Source of the DNA: Loripinus fragilis
Taxonomy: Eukaryota; Mollusca; Bivalvia; Lucinida; Lucinidae
Reading direction: 5' to 3'
Assembly: GCA_964019695.1 (NCBI GenBank)
Contig: OZ026530.1
Span: forward strand, 28,284,108 to 28,348,107
DNA length: 64,000 nt
Under the pieces are notes generated by a model. That model saw nothing but the letters and a program-made list of their open reading frames with translations, did not search any database and had not been told where the DNA came from. Positions 33,980 through 46,090 of this stretch are shown piece after piece. Position 1 is the stretch's first letter. Every line of letters starts with the position of its first letter. The translations under genes were made by a program, and so were the position numbers.

Positions 33980-36900
33980 AAAGGACCAGTGTCTATAAGG
34001 CCTGTTTCACGGCCACTATGAATTTCCTTTAAACTTTGTGTAATAAAAGTAGCATGTCTTGGCTGTAATATCATAAAATGTTGGATCAATAGATGAAGTT
34101 TTCTGAGTTGTATACTCATTTGAAGTGGGTGGAGTAATTCCACCCCAAACAGGGTTACGCTACGAAAACGACTATATTTTTTATAACCATATGTAGCTGG
34201 GGATCAGCCATTTCAAGATTATTTATGGGATAACAGATATTAAAACTGACACCTATGATGTTTTAAAATATTTTTAAATGATAAGTATTTATTCACTTGA
34301 AAGTCATACCAATATTTTAGTATTTTTTCTTCTCCAACTTTACGCAAAACCACAACATCTTATCATACTTGAATGGATTCAATTGATGTTTAGAGGTAAC
34401 ATAGTATATATGATGGTAATTATAAAATTATGAGGAATTGTTACCATGGTGATCACTTAAAGAATTATCTGCCCACAAAACCAGCAATTTTTATTTTTTC
34501 ATTTTTTAAGAGTGGGTATACATGCATTAGAGATTTTAGATACATCATTGCTTCTAGGTTACACAATGATTGGTCATGGTGTCTAGAATAAAACAAAGGC
34601 TTCAGATAGCTGACATGACCTTGTGTACAAAGGTCAAGGTCACACATACTTAGAACTTGTCTATGGCTCAAACCGCGAGTACCTCTTTCATTTTTTTGGA
34701 TCTAGTGTGTACATATTCGCCACAATGATTGTCTATTATGTGTAGATTATAAAAAAAGTCTCAGAATATACATATGACCTTAAAATCAAGGGACAAAGTC
34801 AAATATTCTTATAAAACTGTCACACTGCTCATAATACTTAACTCCTCTTTGGTGTATTGATGGGATGTGTTCATATTTAGCACAACAATTGCGTATGATG
34901 TGTAGATTAAAACAAAGGTTTCAGATAGCTGATATAACCTTTTGGTCAAACGTCAAGGTCACACATACTTAGAACTTGTCTATGGTTCCAAACGTGAATA
35001 CATCTTTCACTTTTTGATCTAGTGTGTACATATTCGCCACAATGATTGCCTATCATGTGTAGATTAAAACAAAAGTCTCAGAATATGGATATGACCTTGA
35101 AATCAAGGGTCAAAGTCAAATATTCTTAAAACTGTCACACTGCTCATAATACAAACTCCTCTTTGGTGTATTGATGGGATGTGTTCATATTTAGCACAAC
35201 AATTGCATATGATGTGTCGACTAAAACGAAGATTATCGATAGCTGATATGACCTTGTGGTCAAAGGTCAAGGATAAACATACTAAAAACCTGTAAAATTG
35301 CTCGAAATCCAAATGTCTTCTTCATTTATTTTGACCGAGGGTGTTCAAATTCGCTCCAATGTTTGCATATCATGTGTTAATTGCATCAAATGTCTCGGAA
35401 TATATTTATGACCTTGAAGTTAAGGTTCAAATTCAAATATTTTTTAAAATCTGTCTTACGGCTCTTAACACAAACACCTCATGCATGCATTGATGGAGTG
35501 CATTCATATTTAGCACAATGATTGCTTATGAAGTGTAGTTTAAAACCGAGGTTTCATATTGCTGATGTGACCTTGAAATCAACGTCAAAGTTGCACTTGC
35601 AAAAACCTATGTACAGTTCATACTGAGAGTTCCTCTGTCATTTCTTGAGCGAGAGTGTTCATATTTGGAAGAATGATTGCCTATGGTATGTTGTTTGTTT
35701 GATTTGATCCTTTTTATCCAAGTCAATATTTTTCAGTCAAGTCATGTCAGGATGGCTCTCACTGGGTTGAACTGGCACTAAGCAGGATTTAATGTGTCTT
35801 GTCTGTCATGTCTTTTTCTTGCAATCTTGTGGTCACCTGTTGGGCAAGGGCTGACCTTGTATGTGATGTTTTCTTGTGTTTATATCACCTTCCCATACTG
35901 TGCCCTGGGTCATGTGTGGAACTTGATTGTATCGATTCCTGACCTTTGCCTTCTTCTTTACTATTCTCAAGGACTATATGCAGTTCCACCTGTGAGGCTC
36001 AAAGCTGCGACCCCTCTATCTCGACTCAAACACTCTACCACTGGATATTGCACAGGCAGATTGGTCATGTGTGGAACTTGATTGTATCGATTCCTGACCT
36101 TTGCCTTCTTCTTTACTATTCTCAAGGACTATATGCAGTTCCACCTGTGAGGCTCAAAGCTGCTACCCCTCTATCTCGACTCAAACACTCTACCACTGGA
36201 TATTGCACAGGCAGATTGTGTGGTGATTACGATAAAAGTTTCAGATTACTGCTATGACCTTGGAGTGAAAGTTCTAGGTCAAATATATCTTACAAATGTT
36301 GACGTGAATTCTTTTTTAATTTTTGTTAGAGGATGTCCATATATAGCGAAATTATTTCTTAAGGTGGGTACATTAAAATGAAGGTTTCAGAGAACCAATA
36401 TGACCTTGGGATCAAAAGTCAATGTATTTAGAATCGGTCCTACAGCTCGCAACATGAACTTCTGTAGTCTTTGATAGAGGTTCTATGAATGCAAATTAAT
36501 TTTATAAATACATGTATATTACCAGGTTGCTTCGCTTCTAGTGCCACTCCTCTTACTTTTTCAATGGAGGATATTCATATTTGCAACAGTGTTTGTCGAA
36601 GGTATGTAGATGACAAGAAACTCTGTTTTCCAGTCAAAGGTTAAAAATTTAAAACTCAAAATATTCAAAAATATTTAAACTTGTAAAGTGAGTATCCTTT
36701 AATACTCGTAGTTTTGATGAAGATTATATATGTTTTGCGCACTAATTGACAAAATATGTAGATATCATCAATGGTTTCAGGTCGCTGCTATGACATATGA
36801 TTTAAAGGTCAAGGTCAAAGTATTTGCATTTAGAGCAATTGACAGGTTTTAAGTATGTGTGACCTTGACCTTTGAGCACAAGGTCATATCAGCTATCTGA

Positions 36901-37828
36901 AACCTTTATTTTAATCAACACATTATAAGCAATTATTGTGCTTAATATAAACACACCTCATCAATGCACGAAAAAGAAGTTTGTATTATGAGCAGGGTGA
37001 CAGATTTAAAGAATATTTGACCCTTGATTACAAGGTCATATCCATATTCTGAGATTTTTTTGAAATCTTCACATGATATGCAAATATTGTAGCAAATATG
37101 AATATGCAAGGTCAAAAAATGAAAAAGGTGTTCACGTTTTGAGTCGTAGACAGGTTTCAAGTATTAGTGACCTTGACCTTTGACTACCAGATCATAACAG
37201 CGATGTGAAACCTTTGTTGCATTCTACACACTATGAGCAATCATTGTGTAACCTAGAATCAATGATGTATCAAAAATCTCTAATGCATGCAAACCCACTC
37301 TAAAATTTTGAAAAAATAAAAAAAACCTAGTGTTGTGGGCAGATAACTCTTAAGATAATCGCCATGGAAACAGTTCCTCATAATTTTATAATAACCATCC
37401 TATATACTATGTAACCTCTAAACATCAATTGTATCGGTTCAAGCATTAAAAGATGTTGTGGTTTTTCGCAAAGTTGGAGAAAAAAAAACTAAAATTTTGG
37501 TATGACTTTCAAGTGAGTATATACTTATCATTTATAAATATTTTAAAATATCATAAGTGTTAGCTTTTATATCTGTTATCCCATAAATAATCTTGAAATG
37601 GTTGATTCCCACCTGCATATTGTTATAAAAATATAGACGTTTTCGTAGCGTAACCCTGTTTGGGGTGGAATTACTCCACCCACTTCAAATGTGTATACAA
37701 CTCAGAAAACTTCATCTATTGATCCAACATTTCATGATATTACAGCTAAGACATACTACTTTTATTACACAAAGTTTAAAGGAAATTCATAGTGGCCGTG
37801 AAACAGGCCTTATAGACACTGGTCCTTT
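33980..37828. mobile_element. 3.85-kb foldback element inserted in a LINE
   Basis: Ends AAAGGACCAGTGTCTATAAG and CTTATAGACACTGGTCCTTT are inverted, and the similarity continues inward for roughly 700 bp on both sides (for example GGGGTGGAATTACTCCACCC at 37660 against its complement near 34140). The interior is built of about 300-bp units with GACCTTGAAATCAAGGKTCA and GTGTTCATATTTAGCACAA, arranged inward from both ends, so the whole element can fold back. It splits LINE sequence (RT on the left, pre-RT linker on the right). No transposase frame. Confidence 0.8.
35695..36225 (-). repeat. Broken SINE plus 166-bp tandem duplication in the foldback loop
   Basis: A minus-strand SINE 3' half (35695-35802), a reversed R1 fragment (35803-35966) and a SINE 5' half (35967-36055); the last two parts are then duplicated in tandem up to 36225. 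This places composite insertion and duplication inside the foldback element. Confidence 0.7.
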
Positions 37829-37829
37829 G

Positions 37830-38650
37830 TCTGGTATTTGCTGGTCGAAGTGCAATTGAATCTTCTCTATGCAAAGCTGACCGATAAGAAGGGGTGATAA
37901 TTGGGAGAAGACTGACTAAAATTGTCTGTTTTTTCAAACATTGACATTTTTGTAATTTTGGGAGTTGGTAGTATTATAAGCCGAGCGTCTTTTTTATGGG
38001 ACATCTGCAAACAGTGCAAAACCAGGTTTTCCACTTTTTGCAAACAGAAATTTCTTTAAAAATTTGAATTAAAATGAAATATACCACCCAACGACCCTAA
38101 AATTGGAAATGTACTCCTCTGATTGATGAGTTCGGCATAAATGGGTTAAGAAGCAAGACACCTTAAGCATTCTGTCTGGCATTTTTGGTTTTATTAAGGA
38201 GAAGAGTTTCCTTTTGATACAAACCCTTAATTTTCTGATGTGGTTTCAGTCTGGTCTTCGCTCAAACCAAATATAAACTGAAGGTAGTTATTATAAGCCT
38301 CCCTTGATTTTTTTTGCACAAGGTGTTTCATCTGCTTAAAATGATGTTTGTCATTTGGCTTACCTTTCTTCTGTTTCTGATAATAGCAATCTCTTTTCCA
38401 AATCAGTCTTTTAATTTCCTGTATTAGCCAGGGTATACTCTTTTTGTAACAGATAGGCATTTTTGAATGGTTGTTTTGAAAGCTGACACTTTTTGGCTAG
38501 AATTGTTTATTATGTCATTTTTCCTTTCGATCATGAAGGTTCTAAGACCTGACCAGCTAGCTTTTTTTAAACAGGGGTACTTTTCAAGGTACCTGCTTGC
38601 TTTGTTTGGGTTTACATTTAAATGTCATTTCAATATTGTGGTCGGCAATA
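37830..38650 (-). pseudogene. LINE ORF2 linker between endonuclease and RT (decayed)
   Basis: Minus strand reads YLEKYPCLKKASWSGLRTFM, QKVSAFKTTIQK, then after a frameshift SIPWLIQEIKRLIWKRDCYY and HHFKQMKHLVQKKSREAYNN. PW-x-(x)-EIKRLIxKRD is the conserved pre-RT region of jockey/CR1 LINEs. Probably the upstream part of the LINE at 32595-33978. A decayed hairpin repeat lies at about 38000. Confidence 0.82.
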
Positions 38651-39365
38651 CCTGGTGAGACTGTTACATTATGTATAAGGGTTATAATCCCTGAGTAACC
38701 ACAAAGCCACCACAGTTATATCGGGTCGCTGGTGGCATTTTGACGGCATATCGGCAACCTCCCCTGCTTGTGGCACGCTATTGGGCCACTCTCAATTGAA
38801 TTTGGAAAAACGCCAATTAAAGTAGTTTCTTTCTGTTCCATTTTCCTATCATAACTTTTCCTAATATAACATATTATATCACCTAATTTTGTTGATATTT
38901 TACTGCCATCACTCTTATTCTTACATTGGTTTTTGATAAAACTGGTATTCGGCCCGCCTAAGGGCCGCTGCCCATCGAATCTTGAAAAAATGACATTTAA
39001 AGTTTGCTGTTTGTATCTTTGCGCATGCCAACATGTGGGCGTACCTACTACACATTGTAGGAAGCCTTCAGTCCCTCCTAGTTGGGACTTGAGCAATGAA
39101 TGGTACGTGTAAATCATCATTGTTAAATGTAAAAAAAGGAGAACAGATTTAAAGCAGTATCAAGGAAGAATTTATTAAAAAAAAACAAAAACAGCGGACA
39201 GACAGCGACCCATGGTTTTTTAAGAGTATGCTGGGCCGACCAGTTGCTGAGTTGCATATCCGTCGGGGGGGGGGGGGGTCCATTTGGGAACCTATATCTG
39301 GCCGGTGTGTAAAACATGTCCGGCCGATGAAGGCCCACTGTTGGATTGCTGGTTGGGATGCATGT
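38651..39365. other. Unassigned insertion between LINE parts
   Basis: Separates the endonuclease and linker parts of the LINE. Contains a 134-residue minus frame (38716-39120) without recognisable domain and a G-run (39264-39279). Probably another mobile element. Confidence 0.4.
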
Positions 39366-39490
39366 ATTACACTTAAGTTGACTTACCATTTGAAGCGAAT
39401 GTCTAAGTTCTGCAATACTCTCAGCATCACACTCTGTGGGTCTGTAATAGACTGCGACATATAGAGGTTTTGTTGCAACCATCTCTATAT
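39366..39490 (-). pseudogene. LINE endonuclease fragment
   Basis: Reads MVATKPLYVAVYYRPTECDA and ESIAELRHSLQMVSQLKCN. The LYVAVYYRP block is typical of the APE-type endonuclease of jockey/CR1 LINEs. Only a short piece remains. Confidence 0.65.
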
Positions 39491-39529
39491 TTACACAGAT
39501 TCACTCGCATTTTGTTTTGAGATGCTTCT

Positions 39530-39738
39530 GTTGGAGGCGCAGTGGCTCAGTGGTAGAGTGCTTGACTCGAGACCGAGGGGCCGCGGGTTCGAGCCTCACC
39601 GGCGTCACTGCGTTGTGGTCCTTGAGCAAGACACATTTATCCTAGCTTAGTACTGGTTCAACCCAGGAAGACCTGTCCCTGTTTAACTGAAAGATTGTTG
39701 ATGGGACGTAAAGAATCAAATCAAACAAAATCAAACAA
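39530..39738 (+). mobile_element. tRNA-derived SINE, best preserved copy, 10-bp TSD
   Basis: Starts TTGGAGGCGCAGTGGCTCAG; A-box TGGCTCAGTGG and B-box GGTTCGAGCC of the pol III promoter, body TTGAGCAAGACACATTTATC, tail (TCAAAY)n. Flanked by AGATGCTTCT at 39520-39529 and 39739-39748. Length 209 bp. The clean boundaries suggest a young insertion. Confidence 0.95.
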
Positions 39739-39956
39739 AGATGCTTCTAGATCCGCCACTGGAATTTTGTCTATCATACACTACATTCAGGAATGTTAGC
39801 CTCAACATATTTTGATGCGATAATGGGGGTAATAGTTTTTCTATAATATTTCCTGTAGATTTAGCCATTTTTACAGTGATATATACATGGTCGTAAAGGG
39901 TCGACACTGTAGACATTCACCTATATGAGCCTAGCGTCCTTTTTGGAGGATACAGA

Positions 39957-40024
39957 CAAACAGTGCATACCCAGATCAGACGCCGCAAAACGTGACGTCT
40001 GATCAGGGTCTCCACTGTTTACTT
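39957..40024. repeat. Hairpin repeat
   Basis: AACAGTGCATACCCAGATCA / TGATCAGGGTCTCCACTGTT arms around GACGCCGCAAAACGTGACGTC. Confidence 0.65.
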
Positions 40025-40769
40025 ACAGAGTATCCTAATAAAATTTGAATAAAAATGAAACAAGAAAAAGTATAACATGTTATTACATCCTTTATAAAGG
40101 CGTTGCTACATGCTATTTAAATTTTTTAGTTATTTCTTCATGCTGTTTTGATACAAACTCGGAATTCACGGAAATGTTCCCCATGATACACCTCTACCAA
40201 AATGCTCATTTGATTACAAATGGCTATTATATATTCAAACAACTCTCTGAATATGTGGCCCAAATAATGTCACAGAAAATGTTCCTCAAAACTCCCTCTA
40301 CCAAAGTTGAACACACCGATATGGACTAATGAACGGTATAGCCAGCCACCAATACTAAAGCAAATAAATCTTCAAACATCTTATTCTGATTCTGTACCAC
40401 CGGCCCATATCAAAATTAATTTCACCCAAACGTTCCCCAAAATGTTTTTTTTCAAAATTGTACAAGCTCCATGGAATATAATTGCCACACCCAATGAATC
40501 TTATGAATGCTATATCTTTACCTTATTCGTCAAAAATAACCAAGTTGTCACAGTGATGTTTGATCTGTAGCAAGGGTTTATAAAAAAAGACAGACTTTAT
40601 CTAACCCTAGTGACTCATGGCCCGGAGCTTTGTCAGTTGGTCCTGGTGTGGTAAATTACTGAAGTGTTCGTGAATTATTCTACCGAATAGCACCCTCTAC
40701 CAAAATTACACCAACAGTTATGTGCAGTTAACATTGCACCGCCCTTGTTCACCAGCTACAAAAAGTTCA
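40025..40769. other. No gene recognised
   Basis: Repeated short phrases with ACCCTCTACCAAAA and GTTCCCCAAAA suggest an old degenerate repeat; the open frames at 40045-40570 have no domain. Confidence 0.4.
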
Positions 40770-41210
40770 AATATTTACTGATGGACTTTAAAAACGCAAC
40801 ACTTGGATAGCAGCTTTAATTTATGTCTCGAAAAAGAAAGCAGAACAATACTTTTGATTGTATGTTAAAGAACATTCATTTGTAAGTAACCAATGGAAAA
40901 CTTGTCCAACTAAGATGAACTTAATGCATTAAAATGTAAACTTTTTCAGATAGGGGTCAATTGTTTCATGTGACCAAATGTTACGAATGAAAGATTCCCT
41001 ACTTCTTTAAATCAGGAAACACTAGAAGCATCAAATTTGTATCATGGCCTTTGTTAGTCATCGAGAAATCACTCTCATATTGATTTGCAGGTCTGCGATA
41101 CAGCATATTTGCGTATATGACGTTTATCTGGGTGTACCCTTTCATTCAATAGCTTAAAATCTCCTCTACTTAAGAAATGTTTAAATGGCTAAATTCATAC
41201 GGAGCAAATA
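40770..41210. repeat. Segmental duplication, unit 1 left part
   Basis: Aligns with 45500-45925 (for example GAAAGATTCCCTACTTCTT against GAAAGATCCCCTTCTTTCT; ATTTGCAGGTCTGYGATACA). Its continuation is found at 45079-45240 on the other side of the TIR element. Confidence 0.82.
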
Positions 41211-43149
41211 CACGGGTGGTAATGTCGTAAGGGGCGATCAAAAGTTATGCAAACGGTCGCATTACGAAAGCGTCCAGATATGAGTGACAGGATGAAAATA
41301 AAACAAGCAAAACATGTAAGTTAGCGACTTCTACATTTATTTCAATGTTTGCAAATTAATATTCAGAAATCAGGCAATGCTATTCCCAATAGTTATTATT
41401 TTTGTGTAATGGGAAACAATAGTGGAAGTTAAAACCGAGTAGTTAGTCTAAAAATCAATTTCTCCTGGACGAGGGTGTGTTGATGTTTTGGCTTCGATCT
41501 TAAATAAACATGGTTTAGGGGCTTTTTAACATGTTTACTGGCAGGTTTAGTGACACAAATATACTTTACATGAATTTCTTTTATGCCTTAATAATGTTTA
41601 GTCAAAATCGGGTTAAAAATGTTGACATAGACTAAATAGAAAAAAATCAACACTTACGACATTGACTTCCCCTTACGAGTCAGTTAACCCTTACGAGCCA
41701 GTTTGGTAAACGTCTTCCATCTGATAGACAATGGATTAATCTTAAATTTCTGCTAGAAAATTCTTGGTCTAGCGCTTGCCCATTATCCATACATGATGGA
41801 GGGTCTCAATGGAGTACCTTTGAAATCGCTAATCAGTAAAATTTGGGCCCATAGATCGCTAATTTGTACAGTTATGCCAACAAATCGCAAACTAGTCAAA
41901 ATGAGGCCCCCAAATTGCTAATCAGTTAAATTTTGGCCCCAGAAATCAGTAATTTTTAGGCCCAAAAAGCCAGTAGCCTGTCTGGAGGCATTTACGAGGT
42001 GGAATATCAGAATAACGTTTTTCCATCCAGTTCGTTAACTGATTAGACTCACCATTGTGCTATTTGGTATTTCTTTGCCCCTAAATCGCTTATCATTATA
42101 TTTTATGCCTTAATTCGCTGACCACTAGAAGCTCTCATTCCGCTATTGGTTAAATTTACCCTCAAAATTTGCTTACCGTTAAATTTTAGGGCCATACTTT
42201 GTTAATAAGTAAACCCCATTGATACCCTCATGATATGCACTTGAAAGTAATCATCTAATCTTTAAAGCCTTCGGCAAAGAATAAAATGCTTTTGAGACTG
42301 TTTTCTGTTGTTCTTTGTGTAAAGAAGAGTAAATTAGGACAGTAGTACCGCATGGTTTGAAACCATTACGAGAGCAACCATGTGATCAGAATTCAAAATA
42401 ATTCAGTAGAATTTATTACTGAATGATCTGGTTCCAAACTAGCGAAAACATTACACATCAAAGACATGGCAACCAGGGTGCTTCTTTACCTATACAAGAA
42501 TCTTAAAACATCTTCTTTGAAATAATGATCAGAATTTGAAAAAATAACACTAATTCACCCTCTACAAAATAGCGAAAACACTAAAACGATTGTGACCTGT
42601 CAAAAACGTGGCCACCAGGAGGCGTGACTTATTGAAGAAAGGAAAAATTCAAATATCTTCCCTTAAAGCAACTCACATTTACAAAGTCATGAAAACTTGG
42701 ATTTTATAACCCCCTCCCCTTTATTTCTCAGTTTCCATCTTCAAACTGGGTACCCATTTTCGACCAAACTGAGTGAATGCATTGCCTTTTTTACGAAGAG
42801 TGTAAGATGCACTAAAATTCTAAGGATAGGTGGGCCCGTTAAATCCAAACGTTAAACGCCTTCTTTCTGCGCATACGTACGAATAATGCTAAGATATGCG
42901 ATGTGTGACCTAAGATGTGTTTTACATATGTTGTGTATGTATGTAGCGACATTTCAATGTCCGAATGCTATCTTGGATCAATGGAGAGGTGGGGGAGAGA
43001 AGCATCTAAAACTGAACTGAAAGACATGTTTCAACTTTCCAATGATAAACGTTATGTATCTTAGCAGTTTACGTACACATGCACAGAAAGAAGATATTAC
43101 ACTTTTTGATTCAAAGAGCACTTCTATCCATTCCTTAATAATTCAGCAC

Positions 43150-43235
43150 ATTTACACTTTGAAAAAATAGTACTGGTGTAGCTGGGAATCTAACCTGCGG
43201 CTCCGGGTTCATCTGCTACACCACGGCAGCTCCTA
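43150..43235 (-). other. tRNA-like fragment
   Basis: Minus strand GGAGCTGCCGTGGTGTAGCA then GGTTAGATTCCCAGCTAC; resembles a decayed tRNA or SINE head. Stem pairing is incomplete, so not a tRNA gene call. Confidence 0.3.
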
Positions 43236-44084
43236 GATGTTTGAGGTGATGTTTAAGCAGACCCGGGGAAAAATATAAACGAAACTGTAGCCCTAGGCAA
43301 GTGCAAGCAGAGGAGTTGGGGTATAGGAAAGAGTTTGGTTGTGGTGGTGCACTCCAATTCGCTGCAATTGCTTTTTTTAGCTCTGTCCAAATCCTTGCAT
43401 GTTAAAATACCAGGTTACGTAGCGAAATCGCTTGGAATACACCACCTCCCAATAATGACCTACACGTCCTGTGGAAGGTGTGAGAGGGAGGGGCGTCTAT
43501 GTTCATTGTTTCCTGGCTAAATTATCAGGTCGGCTTACAATCCACTGACTACTTTGCTCCACACCCCTTCCTCAAGATATATGTATCAAACATGCCCCAA
43601 AAACATTTAAATTTGAGTATACCCCACCCCCAAAACTATTTCCAGTCTTAGCCTTAGCCTAAGAGTGGACCAAACATGACCTTCCCCGCCCCCCCCCCCC
43701 CCCCAAAAAAAAAAAAAAAATCCCACTTAGTAGCCACCCACACACCCCTCCCACCCCCAGCAAAAAAATAAACGAATAAACAAAGAAAATCACCAAGTGT
43801 GAACATGCACATCGGTTGGGGTGGTGAAGGGGGGGTGGCTATATTCAAAAGTTTCCGTCTACAGTATTAGTTCCCCTCTCAACTATGCATTTCTAGCACG
43901 CACCCCACCACACACGCACACGCACCAAATATAGCTTACCCCCTTCCCCAAAGTATTACTATCTTACCTTAACCTTAATGAGAGCCCAAAATGACCAAAC
44001 ATCCCCATTCTATGGCAAACCCCTACCCCCACTCCCCACACCTCACAAGACAAGTATAATACTATTCAAAACTTTGTTGATCTC

Positions 44085-44215
44085 AAAATCGTGTTGAACC
44101 AGTACCAAGCAATTAATCAAGTATTTGTTTGAAGCCACAACACAGTGCCTTTGCTGAGGCTCGAACCCACAACCCCTCGAGCTCGCCAATAAGTCACCGC
44201 TCTCCTCAATATAAT
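44085..44215 (-). mobile_element. tRNA-derived SINE, degraded
   Basis: Minus strand GGAGAGCGGTGACTTATTGG, GGTTGTGGGTTCGAGCCTCA (B-box) and TTGTGGCTTCAAACAAATAC. Inside the 3.87-kb TIR element. Confidence 0.65.
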
Positions 44216-45078
44216 CAACTTGGAATTGAGCCATACCATGCGAAAATGTGTCTTATGGATTTCTAGGCTGACCAGGTAAAATTCAAACCAGCCTCCTCAG
44301 CCACAGAAACAAGCTGCATCATTGGCATTCTAGTTTTTAGTATGATAAGGCTGGCTTTAACATCAGTAGATATCCTGCTATCAAAGAAGCGAAATAATGG
44401 ATGCTGTTTAGACTGCGCAGGCAGGCCGATCTGCGCCTTTGTTGGTCGCAATTGACATTAAGCACGTTTTAACATGACGAGGATAAATTGAATTTATATC
44501 AGTGACAAGGCATGCATTACAACGAGAATATTTTCTAAAACTAATCTATTCTACTTTTCTCTTTCAACAATCCAAGTTTATTCGTCTTGTAAGGGGCAAT
44601 CGTACCGTTAGGGGCAACCAATGTCGTAAGGGGTAATGGGCACCTTAAACTCGTCGCAGACACAAATTGACGTGGAGAAGATGGTGTATATGGCTTATGC
44701 TTGAAAAATAAGTTGGAAAGGATATGATTTTTTTTACAAAAATAAAGCATTTAAGAACAGTTATTGAACAGAACACCTCCATTAGCAACCACTAAAATGA
44801 TATTATGCGTGCACCTTACTCAGGAGAAAGTATATCATTCATTAGATGCAAACTTTCTTACGTCAGATTCTTTTGCCTCTTGTACAGAAATGGACATTTT
44901 TGGGAATAGCTTTCTCCGTTTCCTTATATTAGGCTCCAAAATGGTAAAACAGTTAAAACATGACTACTCACATAGCTGATTCCATTGTTTATTGCTCCCG
45001 TAGCTCATGTCCGGATGATCTCGTAAAGATTTCATTTGCATAACCGTTCGATTGCCCCTTACGACATTACCACCCGTG

Positions 45079-45240
45079 TAATAACGTCGTCCAGTTTAGT
45101 TGTACAATTAAAACTTAAGTCTTTGCTGAAGAAGCCAACTCATGATAACATTATCGAAGCAATGGAAGTTTACATTCAACAGCCTTTTGGAAGATATAAG
45201 TGGAAGTTAGTGTTGCGTAATTAAAGTCCGTCAGTATATA
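45079..45240. repeat. Segmental duplication, unit 1 right part
   Basis: ATAACGTCGTCCAGTTTAGT and GAAGAAGCCAACTCATGATA match 45929-46090. The possible frame LKKPTHDNIIEAMEVYIQQP has no known relative. Confidence 0.8.
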
Positions 45241-45499
45241 ATTATATTTGGAAATTGTGCCCGATCCCTAGTGCCCATTCAAAGCTAGATGGAAGATGGA
45301 CAATTTCGAAACCACCTAATCCGTTTTAAGAGAATAAATGGCACTTCTTGCGAAATCCCAGCTTCTGTACCTACAAATGAGCATGCTCAAATTAGATTTT
45401 GCACTTGCACAGGAAAGAGAATGCTAACGGCAGGATGACATGTACATGTAAGTCATACACAACCTTTGAATAACAGTATCTCCATCGCTTGTGAGAATA

Positions 45500-46090
45500 T
45501 ACTGATGGTTTTAAAACGCTACACTAGGATAGTAGCGTTAATGTATGTCTAACAAACAATTTGATTGCATATTAAAGAGAGTGCTTTTGTGAATAACACA
45601 TGAAAAAATTGCCCATTTCAAATTAATTTTAAAAATTAACGCATTGAAAATGTAAAATATTTGAGATAGGGGTCATTGTTTCATTTGACAAAAATTTTAT
45701 TAGTGAAAGATCCCCTTCTTTCTTTTTTAAATCAAGAAACACGAGAAGAATCAAATGTGTGTCATGAACTTTGTTAGTCATCGATAAAATGCTTTAATTT
45801 TGATTTGCAGGTCTGTGATACAGCAGGTTTGCTTTTTTGTACGTTAATCTGTGTGTACCCGTTTATTCGATGACTTAAAATCTCTGCTACTTAAGAAAAG
45901 TTTCAGTGACTAAAACTTTACGAAGCAATAACGTCGTCGAGTTTAGCTGTACAATTAGAGTTTAAGTGTTGGCTGAAGAAGCCACTTCATGATGACATCA
46001 TCGAAGCATAGGAAGTTTACATTCAAATGTGTTTTGAATAGTATAACGGGAAGTTAGTGTAGCGTTTTTAAAGCCCGTCAGTATAGTATA
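45500..46090. repeat. Segmental duplication, unit 2 (empty site)
   Basis: Second copy of 40770-41210 plus 45079-45240, without the TIR element. Diverged by substitutions and small indels, so the duplication is old. Confidence 0.82.

Larger units (their letters stand above)
41211..45078. mobile_element. 3.87-kb TIR element with GTCGTAAGGGGC motifs
   Basis: Terminal inverted repeats CACGGGTGGTAATGTCGTAA(GGGGC), similar for about 75 bp with mismatches. Flanked by TA; the sister segment at about 45924-45935 has the uninterrupted site GCAATAACGTCG. The TAAGGGGC motif also lies inside near both ends (inverted at 41690-41705, direct at 44590-44640), as transposase-binding sites often do. Interior includes loosely repeated AATCGCTAATTNGT phrases (41820-42200). 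No transposase frame seen, so non-autonomous or decayed; superfamily open. Confidence 0.85.

Noticed and set aside
38716..39120. 134-residue protein on the minus strand
   Set aside because: Within an insertion between LINE pieces, no domain; kept only as unassigned.
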